DNA from: Lysobacteraceae bacterium
GTDB lineage: Bacteria > Pseudomonadota > Gammaproteobacteria > Xanthomonadales > BQJN01
NCBI GenBank assembly: GCA_021604725.1
Contig: BQJN01000035.1
Span: 1-42,397, forward strand
DNA: 42,397 bases
Reading direction: 5' to 3'
In this document: positions 24,919-33,953 of the stretch, one piece after another
Layout: every line of letters begins with the position of its first letter
Position numbering within the stretch: the stretch's first letter is position 1
The notes under the pieces: generated by a model
Database searches by the model: none
What the model saw: only the letters and a program-made list of their open reading frames with translations
What the model was told of the DNA's origin: nothing
Translations under genes and position numbers: made by a program

Positions 24919-25875
24919 TCAGGGTGTACCCACCAAGGTGGCGAAGTAGTCGATCGTTTTCACCAGCCCCTCACGCAGCTCAATGGATGGTTGCCAATCC
25001 AACTCTCGTTTGGCGATCGTGATATCGGGGCGACGCTGTTTGGGGTCGTCTTCCGGCAGCGGCAGGCAAACCAGCTCAGAACTTGACCCGGTCATCTCCA
25101 GTACCAATTCGGCCAACTGCCGAATAGTGAACTCATTGGGATTGCCTATATTGACCGGGCCCAACAGTTCCGGCGGACTGTCCATCAAGGCACGCATTCC
25201 CCGAAGCAAATCATCCACGTAACAAAATGAACGGGTCTGCGAGCCGTCGCCGAACAGGGTGATGGGCTCACCTTTTAGTGCCTGCACAATGAAATTTGAC
25301 ACCACGCGCCCATCTTCCGGGTGCATGTTGGGGCCGTAGGTGTTGAAGATCCGCATCACCTTGATGGGCACCTGGTGCTGACGATAGTAGTCAAAGCACA
25401 GTGTTTCAGCGCAGCGCTTACCCTCGTCGTAACAGGCTCTGGGACCAATCGGATTAACGTTGCCCCGATAGCTCTCCTGTTGCGGGTGCACGGTCGGATC
25501 GCCATACACTTCGCTGGTTGATGCCTGCAACAGCTTGGCTCCGACGCGCTTGGCCAAACCCAGCATGTTGATCGTGCCTAGGACATTTGCCTTGATGGTC
25601 TTGATCGCGTTGTGTTGATAGTGGACTGGAGACGCCGGACAAGCGAGGTTGTAGATTTCGTCGACCTCGACAAATAGTGGAAACACTATGTCATGTCGAA
25701 TGAACTCAAAATTCGGGTGACTCAGCAGGTCATCAATATTCCGTTTACGCCCGGTAAACAGATTGTCGGCACAAACCACCTCACAGCCGTCCGCCAACAA
25801 CCCTCGGCACAGATGCGACCCCAGAAAACCGGCTCCGCCGGTAACCAATATTTTTTTCGAATCATATGCGCTCAT
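24919..25875 (-). CDS. UDP-glucuronate decarboxylase (UDP-xylose synthase)
   Basis: A 318-residue cytosolic extended SDR enzyme that converts UDP-glucuronate to UDP-xylose. The NAD-binding motif is [11 protein letters not shown] (11-21). The catalytic set is TSE (120-122) with Tyr149 and Lys153 in [23 protein letters not shown] and [15 protein letters not shown] are all typical of the UXS group. The length is normal. AAGGAGG lies 8 nt before the ATG at 25875, and the gene follows the UDP-glucose dehydrogenase by 3 bp, so the two are co-translated and supply consecutive steps. A decayed C-terminal copy lies at 22697-22833. Xylose is thus a likely component of the glycan. Confidence 0.9.
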   Translation of the reverse strand: MSAYDSKKILVTGGAGFLGSHLCRGLLADGCEVVCADNLFTGRKRNIDDLLSHPNFEFIRHDIVFPLFVEVDEIYNLACPASPVHYQHNAIKTIKANVLGTINMLGLAKRVGAKLLQASTSEVYGDPTVHPQQESYRGNVNPIGPRACYDEGKRCAETLCFDYYRQHQVPIKVMRIFNTYGPNMHPEDGRVVSNFIVQALKGEPITLFGDGSQTRSFCYVDDLLRGMRALMDSPPELLGPVNIGNPNEFTIRQLAELVLEMTGSSSELVCLPLPEDDPKQRRPDITIAKRELDWQPSIELREGLVKTIDYFATLVGTP

Positions 25876-25878
25876 TGA

Positions 25879-27294
25879 TCAATCCTCCTTGGCGTGCGAC
25901 GAATCAACTGCAGCTGCTCCGTTCTTGCCAATACTGGAGTACTGATACCCGAGCTGCGTTAGTTGCTCCCCCGACAACAGGTTGCGCCCGTCAAACACGA
26001 ATGCCGGCAATCGCATCTGCTCGCGAATGCGCTCATAGTCCAAGTCGCGGAACACATCCCACTCGGTCAAGACCAGGATGGCGTCTGCGCCAGACGTCGC
26101 CTCGTAGGGGTCAGGGTTGAACGTAACGTTCGATTCATCAACTCCTGAGTCGAAGGCGCCGCACGCTCGCAGGTCCTGCAAAGCGGTTTCCGGCTCAACT
26201 TGAGGGTCGCATATCACCAGGTGTGCACGCTCGATAAGCAAATCACGACACACGTAAATAGCTGCCGATTCCCGGGTATCGTTGGTGTCTTTCTTAAAGG
26301 CGAAACCAAAAATGGCCAGCCGCTTGCCGGCAACCGTGTTAAACATGGTCCGCACGACGTGGGTTGCAAACCGTCGTTTCTGATAGTCGTTCATTATGAC
26401 TACCTGATGCCAGTACTCTGCTACTTCGGGCAGACCAGCCGCCTCACAAAGGTAAACCAGATTCAAAATATCCTTCTGGAAGCAACTGCCGCCAAACCCT
26501 ACGGAAGCATTGAGGAAGCGTGAACCAATGCGCTCGTCCGCTCCAATGGCACGCGACACCTCACTGACGTCAGCCCCGGTTTTCTCACACAAAGCAGAAA
26601 TTGCGTTGATTGAGCTGACCCGTTGAGCCAGGAATGCGTTCGCAGTCAGCTTCGAAAGCTCTGAAGACCAGACGTTTGACGTCAGTATGTTCTGCCTTGG
26701 TATCCACCTTGCGTAGACATCAACCACCGCCTGTATTGCTGCCTGGCCCGCAGGGGTCGTATCCCCACCAATAAGAACACGGTTGGGGTGCTCCAGATCC
26801 GACATCGCTGTTCCTTCAGCCAGAAATTCCGGATTGGATAGCACTTCGAAACGACGCGACGCAGCACGATGATGGAGAATTTTCTTTACCGTCTCTGCGG
26901 TTCGTACCGGGACTGTCGACTTCTCGACGATGATCGCCCCGTCCTTGGCGCAACGCGCGATCAGACGAGAACAGTTCTCAACGTAGGTGACGTTTGCCGC
27001 CTTGCCTGCCCCTTCACCATAGGTCTTGGTAGGCGTATTGACGCAAATGAACACGATGTCGGCATCGACCAGGTTTGATTCGATTTCGGTTGAGAAGTGC
27101 AGATTGCGTCCCCGGGCGGCCTTGACGACCTCCAACAGCCCTGGCTCAAACACTGGCAGGTGATCGGTATTCCACTCAGCGATTCGCTTCTCGTTGATAT
27201 CCACCACAACGACTTCGATGTCCGGGCATTTCTCGGCAATCTTGGCCATGGTTGGACCACCGACATACCCCGCTCCAATCGCACAAATCTTCAT
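25879..27294 (-). CDS. ugd: UDP-glucose 6-dehydrogenase, animal/plant-like form
   Basis: A 471-residue cytosolic enzyme oxidising UDP-glucose to UDP-glucuronate with two NAD+. The N-terminal Rossmann motif GAGYVGGPT is at residues 7-15, followed by FICVNTPTKTYGEG, EKSTVPVRTAE and NPEFLAEGTA. Lys215 lies in SELSKLTANAFLAQR and the catalytic Cys271 in GFGGSCFQKD; the C-terminal domain has FAFKKDTNDTRES. The wording and the length match animal and plant UGDH better than the short bacterial Ugd, from memory of those sequences. It is the first gene of a minus-strand operon with UDP-xylose synthase. Its product is both a direct sugar donor and the substrate of the next enzyme. Confidence 0.92.
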   Translation of the reverse strand: MKICAIGAGYVGGPTMAKIAEKCPDIEVVVVDINEKRIAEWNTDHLPVFEPGLLEVVKAARGRNLHFSTEIESNLVDADIVFICVNTPTKTYGEGAGKAANVTYVENCSRLIARCAKDGAIIVEKSTVPVRTAETVKKILHHRAASRRFEVLSNPEFLAEGTAMSDLEHPNRVLIGGDTTPAGQAAIQAVVDVYARWIPRQNILTSNVWSSELSKLTANAFLAQRVSSINAISALCEKTGADVSEVSRAIGADERIGSRFLNASVGFGGSCFQKDILNLVYLCEAAGLPEVAEYWHQVVIMNDYQKRRFATHVVRTMFNTVAGKRLAIFGFAFKKDTNDTRESAAIYVCRDLLIERAHLVICDPQVEPETALQDLRACGAFDSGVDESNVTFNPDPYEATSGADAILVLTEWDVFRDLDYERIREQMRLPAFVFDGRNLLSGEQLTQLGYQYSSIGKNGAAAVDSSHAKED

Positions 27295-27599
27295 TCTCTA
27301 ACCTTTCCCCACTTGAGTGCGCCCATGACGATGGGTGCGATTTGAATACCAGTCTGGCGTAACCCGCGCAATGGCATCACCCTGCACGATCGGTCGTGCA
27401 TGATCTGGGCATGACGATAGCATGTCAAGTGGCACACCAATTCGATCCACGCTAGTGTGACCGTTGCCTATGGCCAGTCATGTATACGGCAGGCCTTGAC
27501 AAGCTCGCCCCATGATGGAAGTCTGAGCGCGATGTTTCCTAGGGTGGAAGCATGAGCGGGGACAAACCTCATTTTCGATCAATCCCACTATACTAACGA
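27295..27599. promoter_or_regulatory. Divergent intergenic region with a perfect 7-bp inverted repeat
   Basis: This 305-bp stretch separates the UDP-sugar genes (minus) from the glycosyltransferase/sulfotransferase operon (plus), so it should hold both promoters. It contains the palindrome TGCACGA-TCGG-TCGTGCA at 27383-27400, a good operator candidate. On the plus side TATACT (27589-27594) lies only a few bases before the ATG at 27600, and an isolated TTGACA is at 27496. No convincing complete promoter could be fixed on either strand, and no gene or RNA is seen. Confidence 0.4.
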
Positions 27600-28880
27600 A
27601 TGGGCCAACTCACCATGGCGAAGCAACGCGTACTGTACATATCTCACGGGCATCCGAATATCATGGCCGGAGGTGCCGAGGTATACGCCTACGAGCTGTA
27701 CAAAGGCATGCAGCAATCAGACAAATGGGAACCTTTCTTCCTAGCCTATGCCAAGATGGCACCGCACCTCGGTGTCCCATTCAGGTCTATCGGTGACGAC
27801 CCCAACCAAACGTTGATGACCGGAGGCGGTTACGACTACTTCTACGGCGCGCTTCCAAACAAGGACACCTACACGCGGTATTTTCGAGACTACTTAATGA
27901 AAGTTCGGCCGCAGGTCGTACACTTTCAGCACACTTTGCACCTTGGCTACCAGATGATCCAGGAAGTTCGGCGCACGCTGCCAGACACCAAGATTGTTTA
28001 TACGCTGCATGAGTATTTACCCATATGCAACGCCAATGGGCAGATGGTCCGAACCCGAAACGCAGACCGCTGCCGTGAAGCCTCACCACAACGTTGCCAT
28101 GAATGCTTTCCAAAAAAAACACCGCAACAGTTCTTCCTGAGAGAGAAGTTCGTTCGGTCTCACTTCGCGTTGGTCGACAAGTTTCACGCCCCAAGCAAAT
28201 TCCTGATGGAACGGTACGTCGACTGGGGAATCCCTCGAGACAAGATCCTTTTCCTGGAATATGGTCGACAAGTACAAAAGCCGGTACCGCACCGCAAGGT
28301 CATCAAAGGAAAGCCGAGAAACCGATTCGGATTCTTCGGTCAACTCAACAAGTACAAGGGTATCTTGCCACTGCTTCAAGCCATGGAAATACTGGCCAAC
28401 CGGGAGTTTGAGGATGTCTCGCTCACAGTCAACGGTGCCAACCTGGAAATTCAACCGCCGCCCTTCCCCGAGCAGTTCAAATCGCTAGTCGAACGTGCCG
28501 GAAATCTGGTAAATATCGCTGGCCCTTATCAAAACGAAGAACTGGACGACAGAATGGAGAGCTGCGACTGGGTGATCATTCCATCAGTCTGGTGGGAAAA
28601 CTCACCTCTGGTCATTCAGGAAGCGTTCATGCACAAGAGGCCCATATTGGTCAGCAACATAGGTGGAATGGCCGAAAAAGTGACCGACAATGTAGATGGT
28701 TTGCATTTTCAGTGTGGCAACCCGGCTGATTTGGCGGATACCATTGAACGCGCCGCGACAGACCCGGATTTGTGGGAACGCCTGGTCAAGGGCATTCGTC
28801 CTGTATTCGAAATGGCCGATGCCGTGATCGAACACGAAGGCCTTTATTCACAGCTGCAAACAGGAGGTGTAGCGGCATGA
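27600..28880 (+). CDS. Glycosyltransferase family 4 protein
   Basis: This 426-residue GT-B enzyme is the first gene of the plus-strand operon. The N-terminal half has HPNIMAGGAEVYAYEL, the acceptor-side glycine loop of GT4, and VVHFQHTLHLGYQM, then a small Cys cluster (CNAN...CREASPQRCHECF). The C-terminal half has FGFFGQLNKYKG, the donor-binding VIIPSVWWENSPLVIQEAF (the E-x7-E-like motif) and PILVSNIGGMAE. ATG 27600 or ATG 27615 could be the start; neither has a clear Shine-Dalgarno. Its stop overlaps the next ATG (ATGA). It probably builds the glycan backbone or side chain at the inner membrane; the sugar donor is unknown. Confidence 0.87.
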   Translation: MGQLTMAKQRVLYISHGHPNIMAGGAEVYAYELYKGMQQSDKWEPFFLAYAKMAPHLGVPFRSIGDDPNQTLMTGGGYDYFYGALPNKDTYTRYFRDYLMKVRPQVVHFQHTLHLGYQMIQEVRRTLPDTKIVYTLHEYLPICNANGQMVRTRNADRCREASPQRCHECFPKKTPQQFFLREKFVRSHFALVDKFHAPSKFLMERYVDWGIPRDKILFLEYGRQVQKPVPHRKVIKGKPRNRFGFFGQLNKYKGILPLLQAMEILANREFEDVSLTVNGANLEIQPPPFPEQFKSLVERAGNLVNIAGPYQNEELDDRMESCDWVIIPSVWWENSPLVIQEAFMHKRPILVSNIGGMAEKVTDNVDGLHFQCGNPADLADTIERAATDPDLWERLVKGIRPVFEMADAVIEHEGLYSQLQTGGVAA

Positions 28881-30691
28881 GCGCATCGAGCAAATTTGAA
28901 TCGGTTTCATACGGCGGCTTCGTCGACCGCGTCAGCAAGCTAACGGGTTCTTTGGTGCTGATTGATGGCTGGGCGGCCGAGCTCGATGGCCGAACCGTTC
29001 AATTGATTGTCGAGTCGGCCGACGGCGAACAAAAAGAATTGGAGGGCGTCCTGTGGTTCACACGCAGCGACTTGCCGGACAAGAGCATGGCGTTCAGTGC
29101 TGTCATGAGCCTGGACATCGCCAAGTCCATCCACGCCCTGGTTTGCATGGATGGGAAAAAACCGCTAACACGCCTTCGCATACAACCCACTCAAACTATC
29201 GCCGGCAACGCGGTGCAGCGCATCATTCAATTGCGCAAGCTTTACGGTGAGCAGCAATGGGCGCAGTTGCAATCGTTACTAAGGGACGTCACCCAGCACG
29301 GGGAACAAAGCGACCAAGTGCGGCAGGTCAATTCCCTGGCGATCAACGAGCCGCCGGACAATGCTAAAGATCTGAAGGACCGCTTTTTGCCCTCAAACGC
29401 AGTTACCGCCGACCTATGCATCGCCCTCGATGAACGTCATCTGGCTATAGTTGGTTGGGGTCGCGATGTAGACGAACGCATTGAGTCACTGGAGGTTCGC
29501 CTCCTCGACGGCACCCGACTGCCAATCTTGAAGGATATGGTTCGCTACCACCGACCCGATGTTTGTGAACTGCTCGGCGAGAGGGCGGGGCGCAACGCCG
29601 GGCTCGCCATCTGCCTTGAGACGCCGACAGCCCTGGAACAGCCGCACATTGACCTGGTCGTTTTCGGAACCAGTGGGTTTCAAACCACAATGCGTGTTGA
29701 CATTGACGACAGTCCTGCACACGCAGCGCGTCAACAGCTCTTGGCGTCATTTGCGCCGTCAGAGAGCTCGATGAATGAAGTGTTTTCGAACTACCTTTCC
29801 CCGGCACTTGGCGCACTGCAGGCCCGCTTGAAAGCCACCTCAGTGGTTGATCAACGGTTTGACTTCGGCACGGTCCCCAAAGACCCCGAAACGACGGTGA
29901 TCGTGCCGGCCTACCATGGACTCGAATTCATCACGCAACAAGTGATCGACTTCGCTCGTGATGCTGACTTTGAGTCTACTGAACTCATTTACGTACTCGA
30001 CTCGCCTGCAGAGTCTGCACACTTCCTCAAGACAATGGGCGGCTTACATGCCCTGTACGGACTCTCGTTTCGAGTTTTGGTCCTGGAGCGAAATGTAGGT
30101 TTTTCCGCGGCCAACAACATCGCAGCACGCGAAGCCAACGGCACCTATTTGCTACTGTTGAACCAGGATGTAATTCCAAGCACTCCAGGCTGGCTTGGTC
30201 AGCTGGTCGAGTTTCACAAAAAGACACCGGACGCAGGAGCGGTTGGAGTCAAATTGCTCTATGAAGACGACTCCATTCAACATGCTGGAATGTATTTCGA
30301 TCGGCTCAATCAGCGCTCCGAAACATGGAAAAACTTCCACTATTTCAAAGGTCTGCACAAGAATTTCGAAGGCGCGTCGGAAACCAGGCAAGTTCCTGGC
30401 GTTACCGCCGCTTGCCTATTGGTCGAGCGCGCACTTTTTCAACAACTCAACGGCCTTGATGAGGAATACATACTTGGCGACTTTGAAGACTCGGATTTTT
30501 GTTTGAAGTGCCTGGAGGCTGGAAAGAAGAACTACTACTTCGGGGAAGTCGAGCTCTACCACCTGGAGCGTCAGTCTTTTGGCTCCCTGGATCAACACCG
30601 GTGGCGAGCTGTCGCCCAGGAAATGAACGAATGGCGTCAAACACAAAAATGGAACTCAACCTTCGAGAAGCTGCTATCAACTGAGCCGTGA
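28877..30691 (+). CDS. Glycosyltransferase family 2 protein with N-terminal beta-sandwich domains
   Basis: A 604-residue protein starting at ATG 28877, with AGGAGG 9 nt upstream and an ATGA overlap with the GT4 gene. The GT-A domain covers about residues 338-570: TVIVPAYHG, NVGFSAANNIA, the DxD-like LLLLNQDV (around 430), PGVTAACLLVERALF and DFEDSDFCLKCLEAG. These fit rhamnosyltransferase/WbbL-like GT2. The N-terminal 330 residues carry two beta-rich segments, GSLVLIDGWAAELDGRTVQLIVE (about 24-46) and AIVGWGRDVDERIESLEVRLLDG...YHRPDV (about 190-228). The second resembles the C-terminal domain of the sulfotransferase at 40587. The gene is coupled to the next sulfotransferase by a GTGA overlap. 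Confidence 0.85.
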   Translation: MSASSKFESVSYGGFVDRVSKLTGSLVLIDGWAAELDGRTVQLIVESADGEQKELEGVLWFTRSDLPDKSMAFSAVMSLDIAKSIHALVCMDGKKPLTRLRIQPTQTIAGNAVQRIIQLRKLYGEQQWAQLQSLLRDVTQHGEQSDQVRQVNSLAINEPPDNAKDLKDRFLPSNAVTADLCIALDERHLAIVGWGRDVDERIESLEVRLLDGTRLPILKDMVRYHRPDVCELLGERAGRNAGLAICLETPTALEQPHIDLVVFGTSGFQTTMRVDIDDSPAHAARQQLLASFAPSESSMNEVFSNYLSPALGALQARLKATSVVDQRFDFGTVPKDPETTVIVPAYHGLEFITQQVIDFARDADFESTELIYVLDSPAESAHFLKTMGGLHALYGLSFRVLVLERNVGFSAANNIAAREANGTYLLLLNQDVIPSTPGWLGQLVEFHKKTPDAGAVGVKLLYEDDSIQHAGMYFDRLNQRSETWKNFHYFKGLHKNFEGASETRQVPGVTAACLLVERALFQQLNGLDEEYILGDFEDSDFCLKCLEAGKKNYYFGEVELYHLERQSFGSLDQHRWRAVAQEMNEWRQTQKWNSTFEKLLSTEP

Positions 30692-31743
30692 GCAAAATCG
30701 AACTCATCATTCATGCGGGGGCAGGCAAGACCGGTTCAACGGCCATTCAACAGGCGCTCGGTCGAAATCAGGGCCGCCTGGAAAAGCAGGGCGCCTGCTA
30801 TTGTGGACTGGTGTTCGATCGGGTCGGCGCTCCGCGCAAGCCGGGCGTTCCCATTTCCGAGGAGTTTGATGGCAAATTGAGACTCGGCCCGGAGGCTTTT
30901 GGAGACTATCTTCGCTCCCAGCTGGCAGGTGTTCAAGACTATTGCAAGCAGCATGAGTTGCAGCGCGCCATCTGGAGCAATGAGGCCATCTTTTCCCAGG
31001 TTGAAACGGTAGGCCCCGCATTGAGGCGTCTATCAGACGACTTCAACCTTCGTTTTGTTGCCTTCGTCAGACGGCAGGATTACTGGTTCCTGTCAGCCTA
31101 CAAGCAATGGGGAATCCGCCACAAGAACTACTCGGGGGTCGTTCAGGATTTCGAAACCTGGTACCAAAGATTCAAGCCTAATGGGGACTTCTCAAAAACG
31201 CTGGCTCAGTGGGAGTCGTATGTCGGTATCGATCGCATGGACATTCGTGTTTATGACAAAACAGATGATGTTCTTTCGGATTTCCTTTCTTTGATTGGTA
31301 TTGATGGTAGTGGTTTTACTCTGGCCAACGACCGAGGCTACCAGTCACCTCCTCCCTCAGTTTTGGCCTTATATAAGATTTTCAACTCACAATTCGAGGA
31401 TTCGGTGCACCCTGAGGCCCTGTCTCGTGCGCTTGAACGAACCAAACTCCTGGGCTTTCCCACCAAAGCGATTCAACCTGACTTGGGGCTACCCAATCGA
31501 ACACGCCTTGAAGCGATCTTAACCGAGTTCGCTGATAGCAATCGTTCGCTTGAACGATACTCAAAACGCGAGTACTCGGTGGCGTTCCCGAGCGACAGCA
31601 TGCGACGTGACCCAAGTGAGGATATCGTAGACTCCGATCAGTTGGTGGCAAGTTTGTTGCTTATGCTGGTCGAGCAGGACAAACGACTTCAGCGCTGTGA
31701 GGCCAGGCTGCGAAAGCTCGAGGACGCTCAGAGCACTCCGTGA
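30688..31743 (+). CDS. Sulfotransferase-like protein (HAGAGKTGST type, copy 1)
   Basis: A 351-residue protein with a GTG start overlapping the GT2 stop (GTGA). The N-terminal IIHAGAGKTGSTAIQ (residues 7-21) is a PAPS 5'-phosphosulfate loop. FVAFVRRQDYWFLSAYKQWG (about 125) is the 3'-phosphate site with its Arg and downstream Ser. A short C-terminal coiled coil (EQDKRLQRCEARLRKLED) ends the protein. It is a clear paralogue of the gene at 32826: RRQD-x-W, SAY[K/R]QWGIRHK and the RYSK/RFSK region are shared. Position inside the glycosyltransferase operon suggests it sulfates the same glycan; the site is unknown. Confidence 0.75.
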   Translation: MSKIELIIHAGAGKTGSTAIQQALGRNQGRLEKQGACYCGLVFDRVGAPRKPGVPISEEFDGKLRLGPEAFGDYLRSQLAGVQDYCKQHELQRAIWSNEAIFSQVETVGPALRRLSDDFNLRFVAFVRRQDYWFLSAYKQWGIRHKNYSGVVQDFETWYQRFKPNGDFSKTLAQWESYVGIDRMDIRVYDKTDDVLSDFLSLIGIDGSGFTLANDRGYQSPPPSVLALYKIFNSQFEDSVHPEALSRALERTKLLGFPTKAIQPDLGLPNRTRLEAILTEFADSNRSLERYSKREYSVAFPSDSMRRDPSEDIVDSDQLVASLLLMLVEQDKRLQRCEARLRKLEDAQSTP

Positions 31744-32014
31744 CGGTTTTCCCTAGCCGGTAATATCACGAGAATAGACCAATCGAGATGAAGTGAACTT
31801 GTCCGTGACGATGCTCGGAATGTATCACCGATACCTATGTTTGGGAAACAGAGAGGGATATGAATCACCGCCGCCAATGACCGATTTGGCCTCCCCGCTT
31901 TAGGTGCTTGCAATTGATTCGGTCGCTGATAGACTGCAACCTTCCTTCTTCCACGCTGTAGTCGCCGGCCACGACCTGGCTTCGAGCAGCGCACTTTTTC
32001 GAGGTAAGTTAACA

Positions 32015-32791
32015 GTGTCGTCAGATCTCACAAAAGAAATTATTGATCTTGGCCCATGGCATCTCGACGTAGAGGTGACCCCCGGCTTAAGCACGGCGGT
32101 GGCGAAGGACGTAGATTACGACGAAACAAACCCGCAGGCGGGTATAGTCTCATTCATTGATGCTCGAGATGATTTTCGCAAGCTGATCCACAAAGTCTAC
32201 CCTGACGGCCTGTCAGGAAAGGCCTTTCTCGACAGCGCGTGTAACTGCGGAGGCTACTCTTTTTGGGCAAGGGAGTTGGGGGCCAATCGCTGTTTTGGCT
32301 ACGACGTGCGTGACCACTGGATCAATCAGGCCAAATTTCTACATGAAAAGCGCGGTGAGCCGGACAGTGTTGAGTTTAGTGTCACCGATCTCTACGACCT
32401 TCCCAAACTGGGGCTAGAGCCTTTTGAGCTAACTCTTTTCAAGGGTATTTTCTACCATCTACCTGACCCAATTGCGGGTTTGAAATGTGCCGCCGACCTC
32501 ACTAAGGAGGTCATGATCCTCAACACTGCAACGCGAGAGGGGCAGCCAGATGGCATGTTGGCCATTGCTAAGGAAGGGTTGAACCCCTTAATGTCAGGGG
32601 TCTACGGTCTAAACTGGTTTCCAACCGGACCGCGTGTGCTCAAGGGTATACTACAATGGATGGGGTTCACCGACGTCAGAGTCATTCATCATTGGCCTGC
32701 CAAACCAGATAGCAAGAACTCCATGGGCCGAATCGAGATAATCGCGGCCCGATCATCTGGGATGCTGGATGCTTTTGAGGAAATTAGCTGA
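32015..32791 (+). CDS. SAM-dependent methyltransferase (class I, DUF1698-like)
   Basis: This protein is read as 258 residues from GTG 32015, with GAGG about 10 nt upstream. The frame is open to a GTG at 31904, but related enzymes begin about ten residues before LGPWH, favouring the shorter form. The N-terminus has IIDLGPWHLDVEVTPGLST. The Rossmann SAM site is AFLDSACNCGGYSFWARELGA with the acidic YDVRDHW strand, and LTLFKGIFYHLPDP follows. This layout is seen in methyltransferases related to the CmoB/DUF1698 group. Standing between two paralogous sulfotransferases in a glycan operon, it most likely O-methylates a sugar. The 270 bp before it hold no recognisable gene. Confidence 0.75.
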   Translation: MSSDLTKEIIDLGPWHLDVEVTPGLSTAVAKDVDYDETNPQAGIVSFIDARDDFRKLIHKVYPDGLSGKAFLDSACNCGGYSFWARELGANRCFGYDVRDHWINQAKFLHEKRGEPDSVEFSVTDLYDLPKLGLEPFELTLFKGIFYHLPDPIAGLKCAADLTKEVMILNTATREGQPDGMLAIAKEGLNPLMSGVYGLNWFPTGPRVLKGILQWMGFTDVRVIHHWPAKPDSKNSMGRIEIIAARSSGMLDAFEEIS

Positions 32792-32825
32792 TCGACCTTC
32801 CCCGCCAGAGCTTCACTGAGTAGTT

Positions 32826-33950
32826 GTGAAAATCACGCTACACATCCACGCTGGTTCTGGCAAGACCGGAACCAGCGCCATACAATACTTTCTGAGGAAC
32901 AACCGTCAAGAAATGTTGCGGCAGGGCTACGCTTACGCCGGCACGTTTTTTGAGGAGTTCTCCGACGATCAAAAGGGCAACCTGACAGAGGTCTTTTCAC
33001 GTGCCAAGAAGAAGGGCGTTCAGTTTCTAACGAGCCATATTCGACAGTGCCTCGCCAGAATAACGAAACGGTATAGCGACCACCCAATTCGGCACATCAT
33101 TTGGAGCAATGAAGGGATATTGACATCTCACGCGGTCATGGGTGAGGTGTTAAGTAATCTTGTCACTGACTATGATGTCCACTTCGTAGCCTATCTTCGA
33201 CGCCAAGATGAATGGCTGTCTTCGGCATATCGCCAGTGGGGCATTCGTCACAAGACCAATCCAGGGCCGGTGATGGAGTTTGACCAATGGATGGTCAGAT
33301 ACCAAAGGAATGCGAACTACGATGCCCTCCTAGGCCAATGGGAAAAAAGCATTGGACTTTCATCCATAACCGCGAGAATCTACGAAAAGTGTCACGACGT
33401 CGTAGTAGATTTCGCGGCAGTCGTCGGCCTGAATCTATCCGTACTCGACATCCCAGATGAAAGGGCGTACAAGACACCTGACGCGACAATTTTGTCGTTG
33501 TTCAAGCTATATAACACGCAGTTTGATGAACAGATACACCCGAGAAGCCTGGTTCAACTATTAGATAAAGCAGGCATTCTTGCCAGGCACATTCGCCCCA
33601 CAAACATTACGGCAACCCTGCCAGGGGTGGACAAAAAACGCCAGTTGCTGGCGCAATACGAGCCCGGTAACAAACGACTTTCCAGGTTCAGCAAGCCAGA
33701 CTACGATGTGTCGTTCCCAACCGATGAACCAACGGAGGTGGGAAGCCACGATGTCACCACCGATCAGATCTTGTCGGCCCTCTTGCTGATGTTAGTCGAC
33801 ACGGACCGCCGCAGCTCCGAGGCCCAGAGAAGGATCGCGGAGTTGGAGAAGCGAGTTGCTCGACTGGCGAAGCAGAAGACCATGTCATCACCCGGGAATG
33901 AGGACGACGAGACTCAACTTGAAGGCTATGGGTCGAAACAAGGCAACTGA
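32826..33950 (+). CDS. Sulfotransferase-like protein (HAGSGKTGTS type, copy 2)
   Basis: A 374-residue paralogue of the gene at 30688, starting at GTG 32826. The PAPS loop is LHIHAGSGKTGTSAIQ (residues 5-20). The 3'-phosphate region is VAYLRRQDEWLSSAYRQWG, followed by the shared GIRHK segment and ITARIYEKC. The C-terminus is a coiled coil (EAQRRIAELEKRVARLAKQ) plus an acidic tail of about 25 residues that copy 1 lacks. It is separated from its paralogue by the methyltransferase and lies 3 bp before the next sulfotransferase. The two copies have diverged enough to suggest different acceptor positions rather than a recent duplicate. Confidence 0.75.
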   Translation: MKITLHIHAGSGKTGTSAIQYFLRNNRQEMLRQGYAYAGTFFEEFSDDQKGNLTEVFSRAKKKGVQFLTSHIRQCLARITKRYSDHPIRHIIWSNEGILTSHAVMGEVLSNLVTDYDVHFVAYLRRQDEWLSSAYRQWGIRHKTNPGPVMEFDQWMVRYQRNANYDALLGQWEKSIGLSSITARIYEKCHDVVVDFAAVVGLNLSVLDIPDERAYKTPDATILSLFKLYNTQFDEQIHPRSLVQLLDKAGILARHIRPTNITATLPGVDKKRQLLAQYEPGNKRLSRFSKPDYDVSFPTDEPTEVGSHDVTTDQILSALLLMLVDTDRRSSEAQRRIAELEKRVARLAKQKTMSSPGNEDDETQLEGYGSKQGN

Positions 33951-33953
33951 GAA

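Noticed and set aside
27496-27524. TTGACA box as a promoter for the GT4 operon
   Set aside because: At 16-18 bp spacing no acceptable -10 follows; the hexamer alone is weak evidence.
31904-32014. Longer methyltransferase from GTG 31904
   Set aside because: Related enzymes start close to LGPWH, and a better ribosome site precedes GTG 32015; left as an alternative only.
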